Assembly: GCA_963742655.1 (NCBI GenBank)
Contig: CAVUMM010000008.1
Span: 186,001-250,000, forward strand
Direction: 5' to 3'
Length of the DNA: 64,000 nucleotides
DNA from: JAICLK01 sp963742655
GTDB lineage: Bacteria; Patescibacteriota; Saccharimonadia; Saccharimonadales; UBA4665
Positions 8,407 through 16,810 of the stretch are shown here, one piece after another. Below the pieces are notes generated by a model. The model was not told the origin of the DNA. It saw only the letters and a list, made by a program, of their open reading frames with translations, and searched no databases. The position numbers and the translations under genes are program-made. The stretch's first letter is position 1; every line of letters begins with the position of its first letter.

Positions 8407-8973
8407 ATGACAGCACTGATCATTATTATTGCGGTAGTTGTGCTCGTAGGAATTGTCGTTGCCGCTCTATACAACGGCCTGGTGCGGCTTAACCAGCAAG
8501 CCGATGAAGCCTGGAGCGATATAACGGTGCAATTGAAGCGACGATACGACCTGATTCCGAATCTGGTGAATACGGTCAAGGGCTACGCCTCGCACGAAAA
8601 GACGGTTTTCGAAGACGTGACGAACGCGCGGGCAAATGCGATGCAGGCGCAAGGACCGGCCGAAACCGCCAAAGCCGAAAACCAGTTCAGCCAGACGCTG
8701 AAAAGTCTGTTCGCGGTCGCCGAAAACTATCCGAACCTGAAAGCCAGCGACAACTTCCGCCAACTGCAGGACGAGCTGACCGACACCGAGGACAAAATTA
8801 TGGCATCGCGCCGATTCTACAACGGTGTTGTGCGAGACTTCAACACCAAGCGTAAAACATTCCCGACCAATATCTTTGCCAACATGCTCGGTTTCAAACA
8901 GGACAAGGAATTCTTTGAACTTGACGCCGCCGAAACTGCGCAGGCCAACCAGCCGGTCGACGTAAAGTTTTAA
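8407..8973 (+). CDS. lemA: LemA family protein
   Basis: The 188-residue protein starts with one membrane helix (residues 2-24) and continues as a helical bundle with the LemA hallmarks: NGLVRLNQQADEAWSDI, QLKRRYDLIPNLVNTVKGYA near residue 50, and ENYPNLKAS followed by the paired RFYNGVVRDFNTKRKTFP region. Function is unknown, but lemA is very often next to htpX, as here, with 18 bases between. A TATAAT box at 8375-8380 and an AAAGGAG ribosome binding site drive the pair. Confidence 0.93.
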   Translation: MTALIIIIAVVVLVGIVVAALYNGLVRLNQQADEAWSDITVQLKRRYDLIPNLVNTVKGYASHEKTVFEDVTNARANAMQAQGPAETAKAENQFSQTLKSLFAVAENYPNLKASDNFRQLQDELTDTEDKIMASRRFYNGVVRDFNTKRKTFPTNIFANMLGFKQDKEFFELDAAETAQANQPVDVKF

Positions 8974-8990
8974 TTCGACAGCGATAAAAA

Positions 8991-9863
8991 ATGTATAGCC
9001 AGATAGCTGCCAACAAGCGCAAAACCGTGCTGATTATGTTTGTGTTCCTGTTGTTTGTCGGCGCGCTGGCATGGATATTTGGGCAATTTGAGAACAGCCC
9101 GGGGCTGACCTACGGCATTTTGATTGGAGGGATAATCTACGCCTTAATTATGTATTATTCAGGCAGCCGATTGAGCTTAGCGGTGAATGGGGCGCAGGAG
9201 ATTCAGAAAAAGGATGATCCCAGACTTTGGCGAATCATTGAAAATCTGGCCATAACTGATGGACTGCCGATGCCGCGGGTATTTATTATGGATGATCCCT
9301 CGCCGAACGCTTTTGCTACCGGGCGCAATCCCAAAACGTCGGCGGTGTGCGCGACTTCCGGCTTGCTCGAAATCATGGATGATGATGAACTTCAGGGAGT
9401 ATTCGCGCACGAGCTCGGGCATGTCAAAAACTACGACATCCGTGTCAGCATGATCGCGTTTGCGCTGGCAGCCGTGGTGTCGCTCATCGCTGATGTCATA
9501 ATCCGCATGACGTGGTTCCGCGATGACGAAAACAATAATAACCAGTTCATTATGATTTTAGCCATCGTGGCGGCGATTATCGCCCCGATCGTGGCGTCAC
9601 TTATTCAGTTGGCCATCTCGCGCCGCCGCGAATATCTTGCCGATGCCACGGGAGCGCTCACTACACGCTACCCGGACGGGTTAATTAGCGCGCTGGAAAA
9701 ACTCAAAACCACCGGCCGTCCGCTGCGCAAACAAAATACTTCCACGGCGCACTTTTTCTTCACCAATCCGCTCAAAGGCCATAGCGTGACGAATCTGTTC
9801 AGCACCCATCCGCCGCTCGACGAGCGTATCAAGCGCCTGCGCGAGATGGGGTCGCACGCGTAA
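8991..9863 (+). CDS. htpX: HtpX family membrane zinc protease (M48)
   Basis: HtpX degrades damaged membrane proteins. This 290-residue copy has two N-terminal membrane helices (residues 11-30 and 40-57), the zinc motif HELGH at 140-144, two further membrane helices (about 155-175 and 185-207) and the third zinc ligand in RRREYLADATGAL near residue 215. It ends with the NLFSTHPPLDERI block found in nearly all HtpX proteins. It follows lemA and is probably cotranscribed with it. Confidence 0.95.
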   Translation: MYSQIAANKRKTVLIMFVFLLFVGALAWIFGQFENSPGLTYGILIGGIIYALIMYYSGSRLSLAVNGAQEIQKKDDPRLWRIIENLAITDGLPMPRVFIMDDPSPNAFATGRNPKTSAVCATSGLLEIMDDDELQGVFAHELGHVKNYDIRVSMIAFALAAVVSLIADVIIRMTWFRDDENNNNQFIMILAIVAAIIAPIVASLIQLAISRRREYLADATGALTTRYPDGLISALEKLKTTGRPLRKQNTSTAHFFFTNPLKGHSVTNLFSTHPPLDERIKRLREMGSHA

Positions 9864-9928
9864 GGAAAATAATCCAAGCTTCGGCCACGGAAAATTGATG
9901 GCAAAGACGTCTGTTAAAATGGAGAAAT

Positions 9929-10048
9929 ATGGCGCGAACAAAGAAAAGAAATCCTGTTAGCAAGAAGTCAAGACCGGCCGCGGCCAAAGTCGCTGCGCCG
10001 GCTGATAAAGAGTCGCAGAAGACTCCCCGAATCCCAGCACAGTACTGA
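9929..10048 (+). CDS. 39-residue basic ORF, probably the detached N-terminus of the next gene
   Basis: ATG at 9929 follows a good GGAG ribosome binding site and encodes a Lys/Arg/Ala-rich peptide beginning MARTKKRNPVSKKS. The downstream membrane protein is open in the +1 frame back through this same region, and its pre-membrane part lacks a good start. Skipping one C of the CCCC run at 10025-10028 joins the two into one protein of about 332 residues with a basic cytoplasmic N-terminus, an arrangement common in this lineage. Either a real frameshift or a base-calling error is likely. Confidence 0.5.
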   Translation: MARTKKRNPVSKKSRPAAAKVAAPADKESQKTPRIPAQY

Positions 10049-10139
10049 GCTGCCCAGATTTCCAATCAATTCCGCAGAGCAGTCAGGCAATCATCGTACG
10101 GTAAGTCCGGCGCCAAAGCTGTTCGTCCAATCCCTGGAA

Positions 10140-10928
10140 GTGCTCAAATACAAATGGCAATTATTCGCAACGCTGCTTGCGATATATGCTTTATTCTATG
10201 TCATTCTGGTCGGCGGATTGTCCAGTATCTCCGGCAGTGATTTAGCGGCCGTGAAATCGACGCTTATTTCCGGACACGTCAGCGGATTCAATACGAGCAC
10301 GTCGCTATTTTCAACGTTAATTGGTTCGTTCGGCAGTAATAGTTCTAACGTGGCTGGTTTGTATCAAACGCTGCTCCTGCTCATAATCAGCCTGGTTCTC
10401 ATATGGGCGCTTCGGCACGTGTATGCCGGAAAGGCAATACGGGCACGTGATGCGTTTTATAAAGGCCTGACGCCGTTCATACCGTTTATTTTGGTACTGT
10501 TGGTCGTAGGGCTTCAGTTCTTGCCGCTCGTACTGGGGGTTGGTTTATATAACATAATGGTCGGGGGCGGAATCGCCATTGGAATAATCGAAAAATTCCT
10601 CGTTATTGTCATATTGTTTGCGCTTGCTGTGGTAAGCGTTTATTGGACGAGTTCATCGATCCTGGCGCTTTATGTTGTGACATTGCCGGATATGGCGCCG
10701 GTTCAGGCGCTTCGAAATGCCCGTGAATTGGTGCGCCACCGGCGTTGGATCGTGTTGCGCAAAATGCTATTTCTGCCTGTCGCGTTGATTGTGGTGAGTG
10801 CAGTGATACTGATTCCAATTGCAAGTATTATCACGCCGGTTGCTCCGATGGTATTTTTTGCGCTCACCGTGCTGGCAGTAGCGGTCGTGCACAGTTATTT
10901 GTTTGCGTTGTACCGGGAACTGTTATGA
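10140..10928 (+). CDS. Polytopic membrane protein, likely frameshifted at its 5' end
   Basis: From a GTG at 10140 this gives 262 residues with about six membrane helices, including pairs near residues 12-30, 78-100, 115-145 and 195-255. The family is not recognised; the general shape resembles permease-like or DUF-type membrane proteins. GTG lacks a ribosome binding site, and the frame stays open upstream, so the true start is probably the ATG at 9929 with a +1 shift at about 10025. The stop overlaps the ligA start as ATGA, which implies translational coupling with ligA. Confidence 0.7.
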   Translation: MLKYKWQLFATLLAIYALFYVILVGGLSSISGSDLAAVKSTLISGHVSGFNTSTSLFSTLIGSFGSNSSNVAGLYQTLLLLIISLVLIWALRHVYAGKAIRARDAFYKGLTPFIPFILVLLVVGLQFLPLVLGVGLYNIMVGGGIAIGIIEKFLVIVILFALAVVSVYWTSSSILALYVVTLPDMAPVQALRNARELVRHRRWIVLRKMLFLPVALIVVSAVILIPIASIITPVAPMVFFALTVLAVAVVHSYLFALYRELL

Positions 10929-12958
10929 CAAAACTGACAAAGGGGCAAGCGGCAGAACGCATCGCGCGTCTTCGCCGGCTGATCAGCGATTATCGTTATC
11001 ACTACCATGTGCTCGACGAATCGATCATGAGCGAGGCTGCGGCTGATTCGCTCAAGCATGAATTGTCCGAACTGGAAGCCCGGTTTCCCGAACTCATAAC
11101 ACCCGATTCACCGACACAACGCGTGGCCGGCGAGCCACTGCCAGGTTTTAAGCAAGTCAGGCACAGCGCGCGAATGCTAAGTCTGAACGACGTATTCAAT
11201 CGTGATGAGGTTTTAGCGTGGATTGAACGGATACAAAAATTGGCACCGGAGGCGAAGCCGGAGTTTTTCATCGACCTAAAATTAGATGGTTTCGCGTGCG
11301 CGCTCATATATCAGGACGGCCGATTCATCCAGGCTGTTACGCGCGGCGACAGCTTTGTCGGGGAAGACGTGACCATGAACGTCCGGACCATGGAAAGTGT
11401 GCCGCTTGAGTTGCGCCCGTCAAAAAAGTACCAGCGATTCGTGAAGGGTCGTACCGAAATCCGCGGCGAAGTAATTATCTATAAAAAAGATTTCGAAGCG
11501 CTGAATAAAACGCGCGAAGCCGAGGGCAAGCCGGTTTTTGCGAACCCGCGGAATCTTGCTGCGGGCAGCATACGCCAGCTTGATCCAAAACTGGCGGCTG
11601 CGCGGCCGCTGCGTTTTCAGGCCTGGGACATACTTCGTGACAACCCGGAAGAAATCCCGACCAACGATTTTGCCTATGACGCAATCCGCGCACTCGGGTT
11701 GGCGGCGGGCAAGCATTCCCGCGTACTCAAAGACGCAGATGCCATTATGCACTTTGCCGATGAGTGGGAAGAGCGGCGGCACAAATTGCCATACAACACC
11801 GACGGCCTGGTCATAAAGATTAACGACCGCGCACTGTTCGCGCAGCTAGGCGTGGTTGGTAAAGCGCCGAGGGCTGCCGCCGCCTATAAATACGCTGCCG
11901 AAGAGGCAACGACAGTGGTACAAGATATCGTCATTAGCATTGGACGCACCGGTGCCGCTACGCCGGTCGCGGTGTTCAAGCCAGTGCAGGTGGCCGGCAC
12001 AACCGTGCAACATGCCAGCCTGCATAATGCCGACGAAATTGCGCGAAAGGACATTCGGGTGGGCGATACGGTAATCATATTTAAGGCAGGTGATATTATC
12101 CCGCAAGTCTCCAGAGTGCTTACGGAGCTGAGGCCCAAGTCGTCCAAAGCATTCGACATGCCGGCTGAACTCAAGCGACAATATCCGGAACTCGAGTTCG
12201 TGCGGCCGGAGGGAGAAGCGGTGTACCGCGTAAAAGGCGCGACCGGCAAGCTGCTGCTCAAAGGAGCGCTCGGGCATTTCGTGTCCAAATCCGCACTGGA
12301 TATTGATACATTGGGCGAAAAGAACGTAGCCGCGTTAGTCGATGCCAAATTGGTGCACGATATGGCGGATATTTACGGGCTCACCATAGAGCAAGTGCTT
12401 GCGTTAAACCGTTTCGCCGACATTTCCGCCCAGAAGCTTGTGGGTGCAATCCAGGAAAAGAAATCACCGGAATTGCCAAGATTCATATACGGACTTGGTA
12501 TCCGGCATGTCGGTTCTCAGACGGCAATCGATTTGGCGGAACATTTCGGCTCGCTGGATAAATTGAGTAATGCTTCGCTCGACGAGCTTCTGCAAGTAGA
12601 AGGTATCGGCGAAGTCGTAGCAGAATCTATCACCGCATGGTTCGCAGATGATGACAACCAGAATCTATTAAAAAAATTTGCGAGCTTTGGCGTCAAACCA
12701 CATTATGAATCCAAAGTCCGCGGCCCGCTGCACGGCAAAAGTTTTGTTATCACCGGCGGACTCGAGCACGGATCGCGTGACGAATTTGCCGACAAAATCC
12801 GCGAACTCGGCGGCACGTTCCAATCGAGCGTCGGCAAAGACACCAGTTATCTGGTGGTCGGTAAAAACGTCGGCGCCAGCAAACTCGTCAAAGCCGAAAG
12901 ACTCGGCACTAAGCAAATTGACGAGCAGGCATTGCTCAAGCTGCTGGGACGTAAATAA
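10925..12958 (+). CDS. ligA: NAD-dependent DNA ligase LigA lacking zinc-finger cysteines
   Basis: LigA seals nicks in replication and repair using NAD+. The 677-residue protein has the Ia domain (residues 5-70), the nucleotidyltransferase domain with KLDG (Lys119 forms the AMP adduct), the OB fold, helix-hairpin-helix repeats (about 490-590) and a C-terminal BRCT domain (600-677). The segment that normally carries four zinc-binding cysteines (about 411-450) contains none; the whole protein has a single cysteine, in the adenylation domain. I start at 10925, overlapping the upstream stop (ATGA); a longer in-frame reading lies inside the upstream gene. Confidence 0.95.
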   Translation: MTKLTKGQAAERIARLRRLISDYRYHYHVLDESIMSEAAADSLKHELSELEARFPELITPDSPTQRVAGEPLPGFKQVRHSARMLSLNDVFNRDEVLAWIERIQKLAPEAKPEFFIDLKLDGFACALIYQDGRFIQAVTRGDSFVGEDVTMNVRTMESVPLELRPSKKYQRFVKGRTEIRGEVIIYKKDFEALNKTREAEGKPVFANPRNLAAGSIRQLDPKLAAARPLRFQAWDILRDNPEEIPTNDFAYDAIRALGLAAGKHSRVLKDADAIMHFADEWEERRHKLPYNTDGLVIKINDRALFAQLGVVGKAPRAAAAYKYAAEEATTVVQDIVISIGRTGAATPVAVFKPVQVAGTTVQHASLHNADEIARKDIRVGDTVIIFKAGDIIPQVSRVLTELRPKSSKAFDMPAELKRQYPELEFVRPEGEAVYRVKGATGKLLLKGALGHFVSKSALDIDTLGEKNVAALVDAKLVHDMADIYGLTIEQVLALNRFADISAQKLVGAIQEKKSPELPRFIYGLGIRHVGSQTAIDLAEHFGSLDKLSNASLDELLQVEGIGEVVAESITAWFADDDNQNLLKKFASFGVKPHYESKVRGPLHGKSFVITGGLEHGSRDEFADKIRELGGTFQSSVGKDTSYLVVGKNVGASKLVKAERLGTKQIDEQALLKLLGRK

Positions 12959-12961
12959 AGA

Positions 12962-13462
12962 ATGGAACTTGCATCGTACCCATTCCGCCCAATAACAAAC
13001 GAGGGCTGCCTGGCACAGGCGGCCATATTTATTGCCACGAAAGCGGTTGCATTGGGGCGAACCGTGCTGGGGCGCGATTTGGAGTTGGATACCATTTGTT
13101 TTTTCGCGCATACACCTGGTGAGCTAAACTTTTTACGCAAAGCGGTTCTGGCGCGCGGTCCGCAGTCGCGCTTTACGCACGGCGCGACGCTGTATGCGGA
13201 TACCGACTTTACATTGCTTGATTGGCGCATTAAAATTTTCGGAGTGCGAGATGTTGTGATGCCGGATCCGCTGCGTTCTCAAGTGGGCTATGGTGATTAT
13301 CCGGTTACCGATTATGATGCGCTGTTGGAAGAAATTCGGACTCACCCATATGTTCAACCATATGCTCGGCCGATCACAACTGGCCTGAATCAATCGCTTA
13401 TCGAATTACGTCATCCGGATTTTGACGTTTTGGGATTTATAGCGCGAAAGGAGGAGCACTGA
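12962..13462 (+). CDS. Hypothetical protein, first of a coupled pair
   Basis: This 166-residue protein is not recognised. It has a mixed alpha/beta pattern without signal or membrane segment; the C-terminal part contains two HP motifs (RTHPYVQPY and ELRHPDF). It starts three bases after the ligA stop and its own stop overlaps the next start (TGATG), so ligA, this gene and the next probably form one transcript. Confidence 0.7.
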   Translation: MELASYPFRPITNEGCLAQAAIFIATKAVALGRTVLGRDLELDTICFFAHTPGELNFLRKAVLARGPQSRFTHGATLYADTDFTLLDWRIKIFGVRDVVMPDPLRSQVGYGDYPVTDYDALLEEIRTHPYVQPYARPITTGLNQSLIELRHPDFDVLGFIARKEEH

Positions 13463-13995
13463 TGATAGACGAAATAAATGCGGCTATTGGGGATTACCAA
13501 ATCAAATGGTGTGCACTTATTAAGGGCAGGAAAGATGTGTCATTTTTTGAAAGTCTCAAGCCATTCAGTGTGGGCTGGAAGGTTGCGGATTTGGCCGAGT
13601 TTGACCGAAGGTTTGCAGAATTACGCGGCCGTTGCGTTCAAGTACATCTGATGTGGATGAACGACCGCTGGATCGCTACGATGTTTTTGAAAGAAGGTGA
13701 AAATTTATCCTGGAATATTCCAATCATCAAGCTGATGCAGCGCAGACCAAAATCGACAGATGCGCTCGGACTGGACAACGTGGATTTCTATACTCCTGAT
13801 TTCCTGGACGCGAACACGTTATGCGCAAAAGAATCTGATCTAAAATTCACCGACGAATTTAACGGCGAATGCAAATGGACATCATTGTGGTTTGACGGAA
13901 CCGAGGCAAAAATCCGCAACCAGACAAGTGCTGACGTTACTATCGCAGAGTTGCAACTTGCCCAGGAGAGATTATCGGCGTTCCTATCACAATGA
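13462..13995 (+). CDS. Hypothetical protein, second of a coupled pair
   Basis: A 177-residue soluble protein of unknown family. It is rich in Trp and Asp, with repeated beta-strand-like stretches (QVHLMWMNDRWIATMFL) and no membrane segment. The start codon overlaps the stop of the preceding gene, which suggests the two products act together. Confidence 0.7.
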   Translation: MIDEINAAIGDYQIKWCALIKGRKDVSFFESLKPFSVGWKVADLAEFDRRFAELRGRCVQVHLMWMNDRWIATMFLKEGENLSWNIPIIKLMQRRPKSTDALGLDNVDFYTPDFLDANTLCAKESDLKFTDEFNGECKWTSLWFDGTEAKIRNQTSADVTIAELQLAQERLSAFLSQ

Positions 13996-14402
13996 ATAGA
14001 TGACTTTCTAGCGACAACATTTAATTTACTAAATTAAAGTAGACAAGCTAACGCCGAACCGCTAAAATTCGTAGCAGTAGTATGCGCCTGTTGGCCCGTA
14101 CTGATATTGAAAATTTCGTGTAGCGTAGCCTAAATCGACAGCAAACGTCGATTTTAAATTTGCTGGTTCAAACTCCTGCCGCCCGCGTAGTGGACTCTAA
14201 TTTTGAGAAACAAAATCTGGCGCAAGCGGCTCGCGCAGAATCAGCAATAGGGCGAAGATTCACGGCAAGGTACGACTTTTATCCGACTGAATAAAAGCGC
14301 TGCTTAGAGTTTTAAGCAGGATATTCGAAAAACTCAGATAAAAGGATTTATTATCCGCTATCTTTGTATTTGTAAAATTTAAAAGGTTACGGTCAAAATT
14401 AC
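13996..14402. other. 407-bp intergenic region without a recognised gene
   Basis: No convincing reading frame or complete RNA gene is seen. The sequence is AT-rich with scattered stops. A stretch at 14161-14185 looks like the T-arm and 3' end of a tmRNA, but no matching stem or 5' half can be drawn. Confidence 0.5.
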
Positions 14403-15113
14403 ATGAGGACGAGCTACGATGTAGTCCAATACGAAACCGACGAACTAGATTGGGCTCAAATGGCCGCAGAATTGGGCGTTGGCCGGGTTGAGATCGCTCC
14501 AATGGAATTACTGGCCGAAGCCGGAATTGACCAAGAATTCATCAGGTATGTGCTTCGAGCCGCCTCAGGTATGAAAGCGGCCTGGTGCAAGGAAACGACA
14601 TTTCCCGGGCTTCAAGACGTGTGGAGCAAAGACAACCCGTCGATCGGCCATTGCGGGAATACCAGTCAAGTGATGGGCGAAGAGGCGCAAGGGCGTTTTC
14701 CATATATGAGCCATGGCTTCAGTTTTCCTTACGGTGATCTGAAGTATAAACAAGAGCCCTGGTTGCCCGGATCGCGGCTCAACGGACATCTGTGGATTCA
14801 ATATTTAGAACATCTTGACGGCTCGGTAGTGTACATGGATATTACCGGCAAACAGAATTTCGGCCCGGAGTTTCCATCCGTAATAATAGGAAGCGCAGAT
14901 TATCTCGAGAGCAAAGGGATCAGGTATCATCCTAAATACCATTTCTCTATTGGCGAGCTCAGAGACCACAATGCGCGGGACGCCGATTCAAGGAGAAATA
15001 CCTTTCCCGATCGCACCGAATTACTGCGGAGCCGTTATTATGCGGCCCGACTGGGTATCGGGGCAGCGCTTTTGCCGCGTTCCATCGACCTGGCTGCTGG
15101 CATGGATTGGTAG
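14403..15113 (+). CDS. YunG-like papain-fold protein
   Basis: The 236-residue protein resembles the YunG family: a TFPGLQDVW segment, NPSIGHCGNTSQV with a candidate catalytic Cys near residue 84, and later LNGHLWIQYLEHLDG with a candidate His, followed by VVYMDITGKQ. In YunG proteins these Cys and His residues sit in an NlpC/P60-like fold; the substrate is unknown. The match is by motif pattern only. It is followed 25 bases later by the NTPase gene. Confidence 0.55.
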   Translation: MRTSYDVVQYETDELDWAQMAAELGVGRVEIAPMELLAEAGIDQEFIRYVLRAASGMKAAWCKETTFPGLQDVWSKDNPSIGHCGNTSQVMGEEAQGRFPYMSHGFSFPYGDLKYKQEPWLPGSRLNGHLWIQYLEHLDGSVVYMDITGKQNFGPEFPSVIIGSADYLESKGIRYHPKYHFSIGELRDHNARDADSRRNTFPDRTELLRSRYYAARLGIGAALLPRSIDLAAGMDW

Positions 15114-15137
15114 ACGATGTAAAATAACCATTAGCTA

Positions 15138-15683
15138 ATGAAAGATTTTATTTTTATCACCGGCAACCTGCACAAGGCGGATTATCTGGCGAAATGGCTT
15201 GGCATTCCGGTGAAGCACCAAAAGATTGATTTGGACGAGATTCAATCACTGGACTTGCATGAAATTGTCGAACATAAAGTCCGGCAGGCATACGACAGAA
15301 TAAAAAAGCCAGTCCTGGTAGAAGACGTGGCGCTAACGTTTACTGCCATGGGCCGGCTGCCCGGTCCGCTGGTGAAATGGTTCCTGGAAGAGCTTGGCAC
15401 GGATGGCCTTTGTAAGTTGGCGGACGGGCTGGAGCATCGCAGGGCAGAAGCGAAGATTGAGTATGCTGTGTATGATGGTGAACGATTGGAAACTTTCGCG
15501 AGTGTAGTTAAGGGTCAGATTGCCGATAAACCTCGCGGCAGTAATGGATTTGGTTGGAACGCGGTTTTTATCCCTGACGGTGCAGGTAAGACTTATGCCG
15601 AAATGACCGACGACGAAGTCAAACCGTACAGCATGCGCGCCCGGGCCGTGGCTGATCTTCGCGACTATTTACAAAATTCCTGA
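15138..15683 (+). CDS. Non-canonical purine NTP pyrophosphatase (RdgB/HAM1/ITPase)
   Basis: The enzyme removes dITP, ITP and XTP by hydrolysing them to monophosphates. The signature FITGNLHKADYL opens the protein (substrate-binding TGNxxK), then VEDVALTF with the metal-binding acidic pair, GPLVKWFLE and GFGWNAVFIPDG, in the usual order. At 181 residues it is close to the eukaryote/archaea-like branch of the family. A TAAAAT box about 13 bases before the ATG suggests a very short leader. Confidence 0.9.
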   Translation: MKDFIFITGNLHKADYLAKWLGIPVKHQKIDLDEIQSLDLHEIVEHKVRQAYDRIKKPVLVEDVALTFTAMGRLPGPLVKWFLEELGTDGLCKLADGLEHRRAEAKIEYAVYDGERLETFASVVKGQIADKPRGSNGFGWNAVFIPDGAGKTYAEMTDDEVKPYSMRARAVADLRDYLQNS

Positions 15684-15716
15684 AAGTTTTCAAAAAGCCG
15701 CTATAATCAAGCTAGC

Positions 15717-16604
15717 ATGACGGTTCGAATCGCCAGTTACAACTTGTGGAACGGGGCGGCCAGTACATATTTTCGGCTGATTGACTTCGCCAAGGATCAA
15801 GGCTTTGACGTGCTTTGCCTGCAGGAAGTCAACGGCTGGCAAGCTAAAGATTTTGAGCGGCTGAAAGATTTTGCCGACCGGGCGGATTTCAATACTTACG
15901 AATTCGGCAACAGCAACAGCGAATACAAAATGGCAACATTTAGCCGGTTGCCGGTTACCTTCCGCGATGTCCATGTCGAAGGATTTTGGCACTGCGCGAT
16001 CGAAACGCGCGTCCAAGCCGGCGATACCGAAATAAGTATTATCAACCTGCATCTCGACCCGTGGAAAGAAGACCCGCGCTTGCGCGAAATCGAGCGCTTG
16101 CTTCGGCTGATAGACGTGAGCAAACCGACGATAATCACGGGGGATATCAATAGTATCAGCCGGCAAGACAACCTAGCGCCGGAGTTTTTAGCGGAATTGC
16201 AAAAGCGAAAAGTGGCCAAATACGGAGCCAGTGAACTCGATTATCGAGTGACCGACTTTTTGACTGCAGCCGGTTTCGTCGACGCGGCCGTCCAGCTTGG
16301 CCACGTAGAAACCACGGTCCCGACACCGTTCAGTACCGAAGAAGAGCACGAGGTACCTGCACGTATCGACTGTGCGTATGTCAGCAGTAGCCTCGTGCCG
16401 CAATTGCGCGATTTCGAAGTTATAAAAAACAGCGACACCGACAAAATTTCGGACCATTATCCCATCGTGCTGACACTCGAAATTGCCGGACAACCTGCGC
16501 CGGAATTGCACGATTCGTCGGAAGTTAGTGACGACGAATCGCCCGCTACCGCGGAGCCTTCAGTGCAAACTGGTGACAACGAAGTTGAAATAAAACTCCA
16601 CTAG
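15717..16604 (+). CDS. Endonuclease/exonuclease/phosphatase family hydrolase
   Basis: The 295-residue protein shows the EEP fold: SYNLWNG at the start (Asn), LCLQEVNGW (catalytic Glu near residue 40), IINLHLDPW, ITGDINSIS (Asp-Asn pair near 142) and SDHYPIVLT (Asp-His near 248). Members cleave phosphodiesters in DNA, RNA or phospholipids, so substrate is open. The last 45 residues are acidic and low in complexity. No signal peptide is present. TATAAT at 15702-15707 lies ten bases before the ATG, again giving a nearly leaderless transcript. Confidence 0.85.
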   Translation: MTVRIASYNLWNGAASTYFRLIDFAKDQGFDVLCLQEVNGWQAKDFERLKDFADRADFNTYEFGNSNSEYKMATFSRLPVTFRDVHVEGFWHCAIETRVQAGDTEISIINLHLDPWKEDPRLREIERLLRLIDVSKPTIITGDINSISRQDNLAPEFLAELQKRKVAKYGASELDYRVTDFLTAAGFVDAAVQLGHVETTVPTPFSTEEEHEVPARIDCAYVSSSLVPQLRDFEVIKNSDTDKISDHYPIVLTLEIAGQPAPELHDSSEVSDDESPATAEPSVQTGDNEVEIKLH

Positions 16605-16606
16605 GC

Positions 16607-16635
16607 TTGACAGCCTGAGTGGATGTGGTTATGCT
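16607..16635 (+). promoter_or_regulatory. Strong promoter of small-RNA unit 1
   Basis: TTGACA at 16607-16612, a 17-base spacer and TATGCT at 16630-16635 make a near-consensus housekeeping promoter with start near 16642. It begins right after the upstream stop codon and reads into a non-coding, terminator-ended stretch. Confidence 0.7.
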
Positions 16636-16641
16636 TGAAAT

Positions 16642-16760
16642 AACTCGTGCGCACGCGGCGCTTGGAAACAAACATTTTCAAAATAAAATGAACCAAAAAC
16701 CACCCGCCGCAGGGTGAGCGCGCACGATCAGAACCGGGCACCGATATCGCCCGGTTTTGC
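16642..16760 (+). ncRNA. Candidate structured small RNA 1
   Basis: The unit of about 120 nt has its own promoter and terminator and no reading frame. CGTGCGC (16646-16652) pairs with GCGCACG (16720-16726), and GCGGCG (16655-16660) with CGCCGC (16705-16710), closing a large A-rich loop. That loop holds AAACAAACATTTTCAAAA at 16666-16683, an exact copy of 52423-52440 in a second such unit. Read-through could make it a leader of corA, whose start lies 51 bases after the terminator, but the intervening terminator argues for a separate RNA. Function is unknown. Confidence 0.6.
16733..16759 (+). terminator. Rho-independent terminator of small RNA 1
   Basis: ACCGGGC (16733-16739) and GCCCGGT (16749-16755) form a seven-bp stem with a nine-base loop, followed by TTTTGCT. 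Confidence 0.75.
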
Positions 16761-16810
16761 TATATATGTTTACGCCAGTGTACAATGACACTAAAGAACA
16801 GGAAACAAAC

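Noticed and set aside
14110..14190. Possible tmRNA: GCAAAC and GGTTCAAACTCCTGCCGCC resemble a tag codon region and 3' end
   Set aside because: No pairing T stem can be drawn, the 5' half with its GGTTTCGAC-type signature is missing, and the tag frame has no stop after a short peptide.
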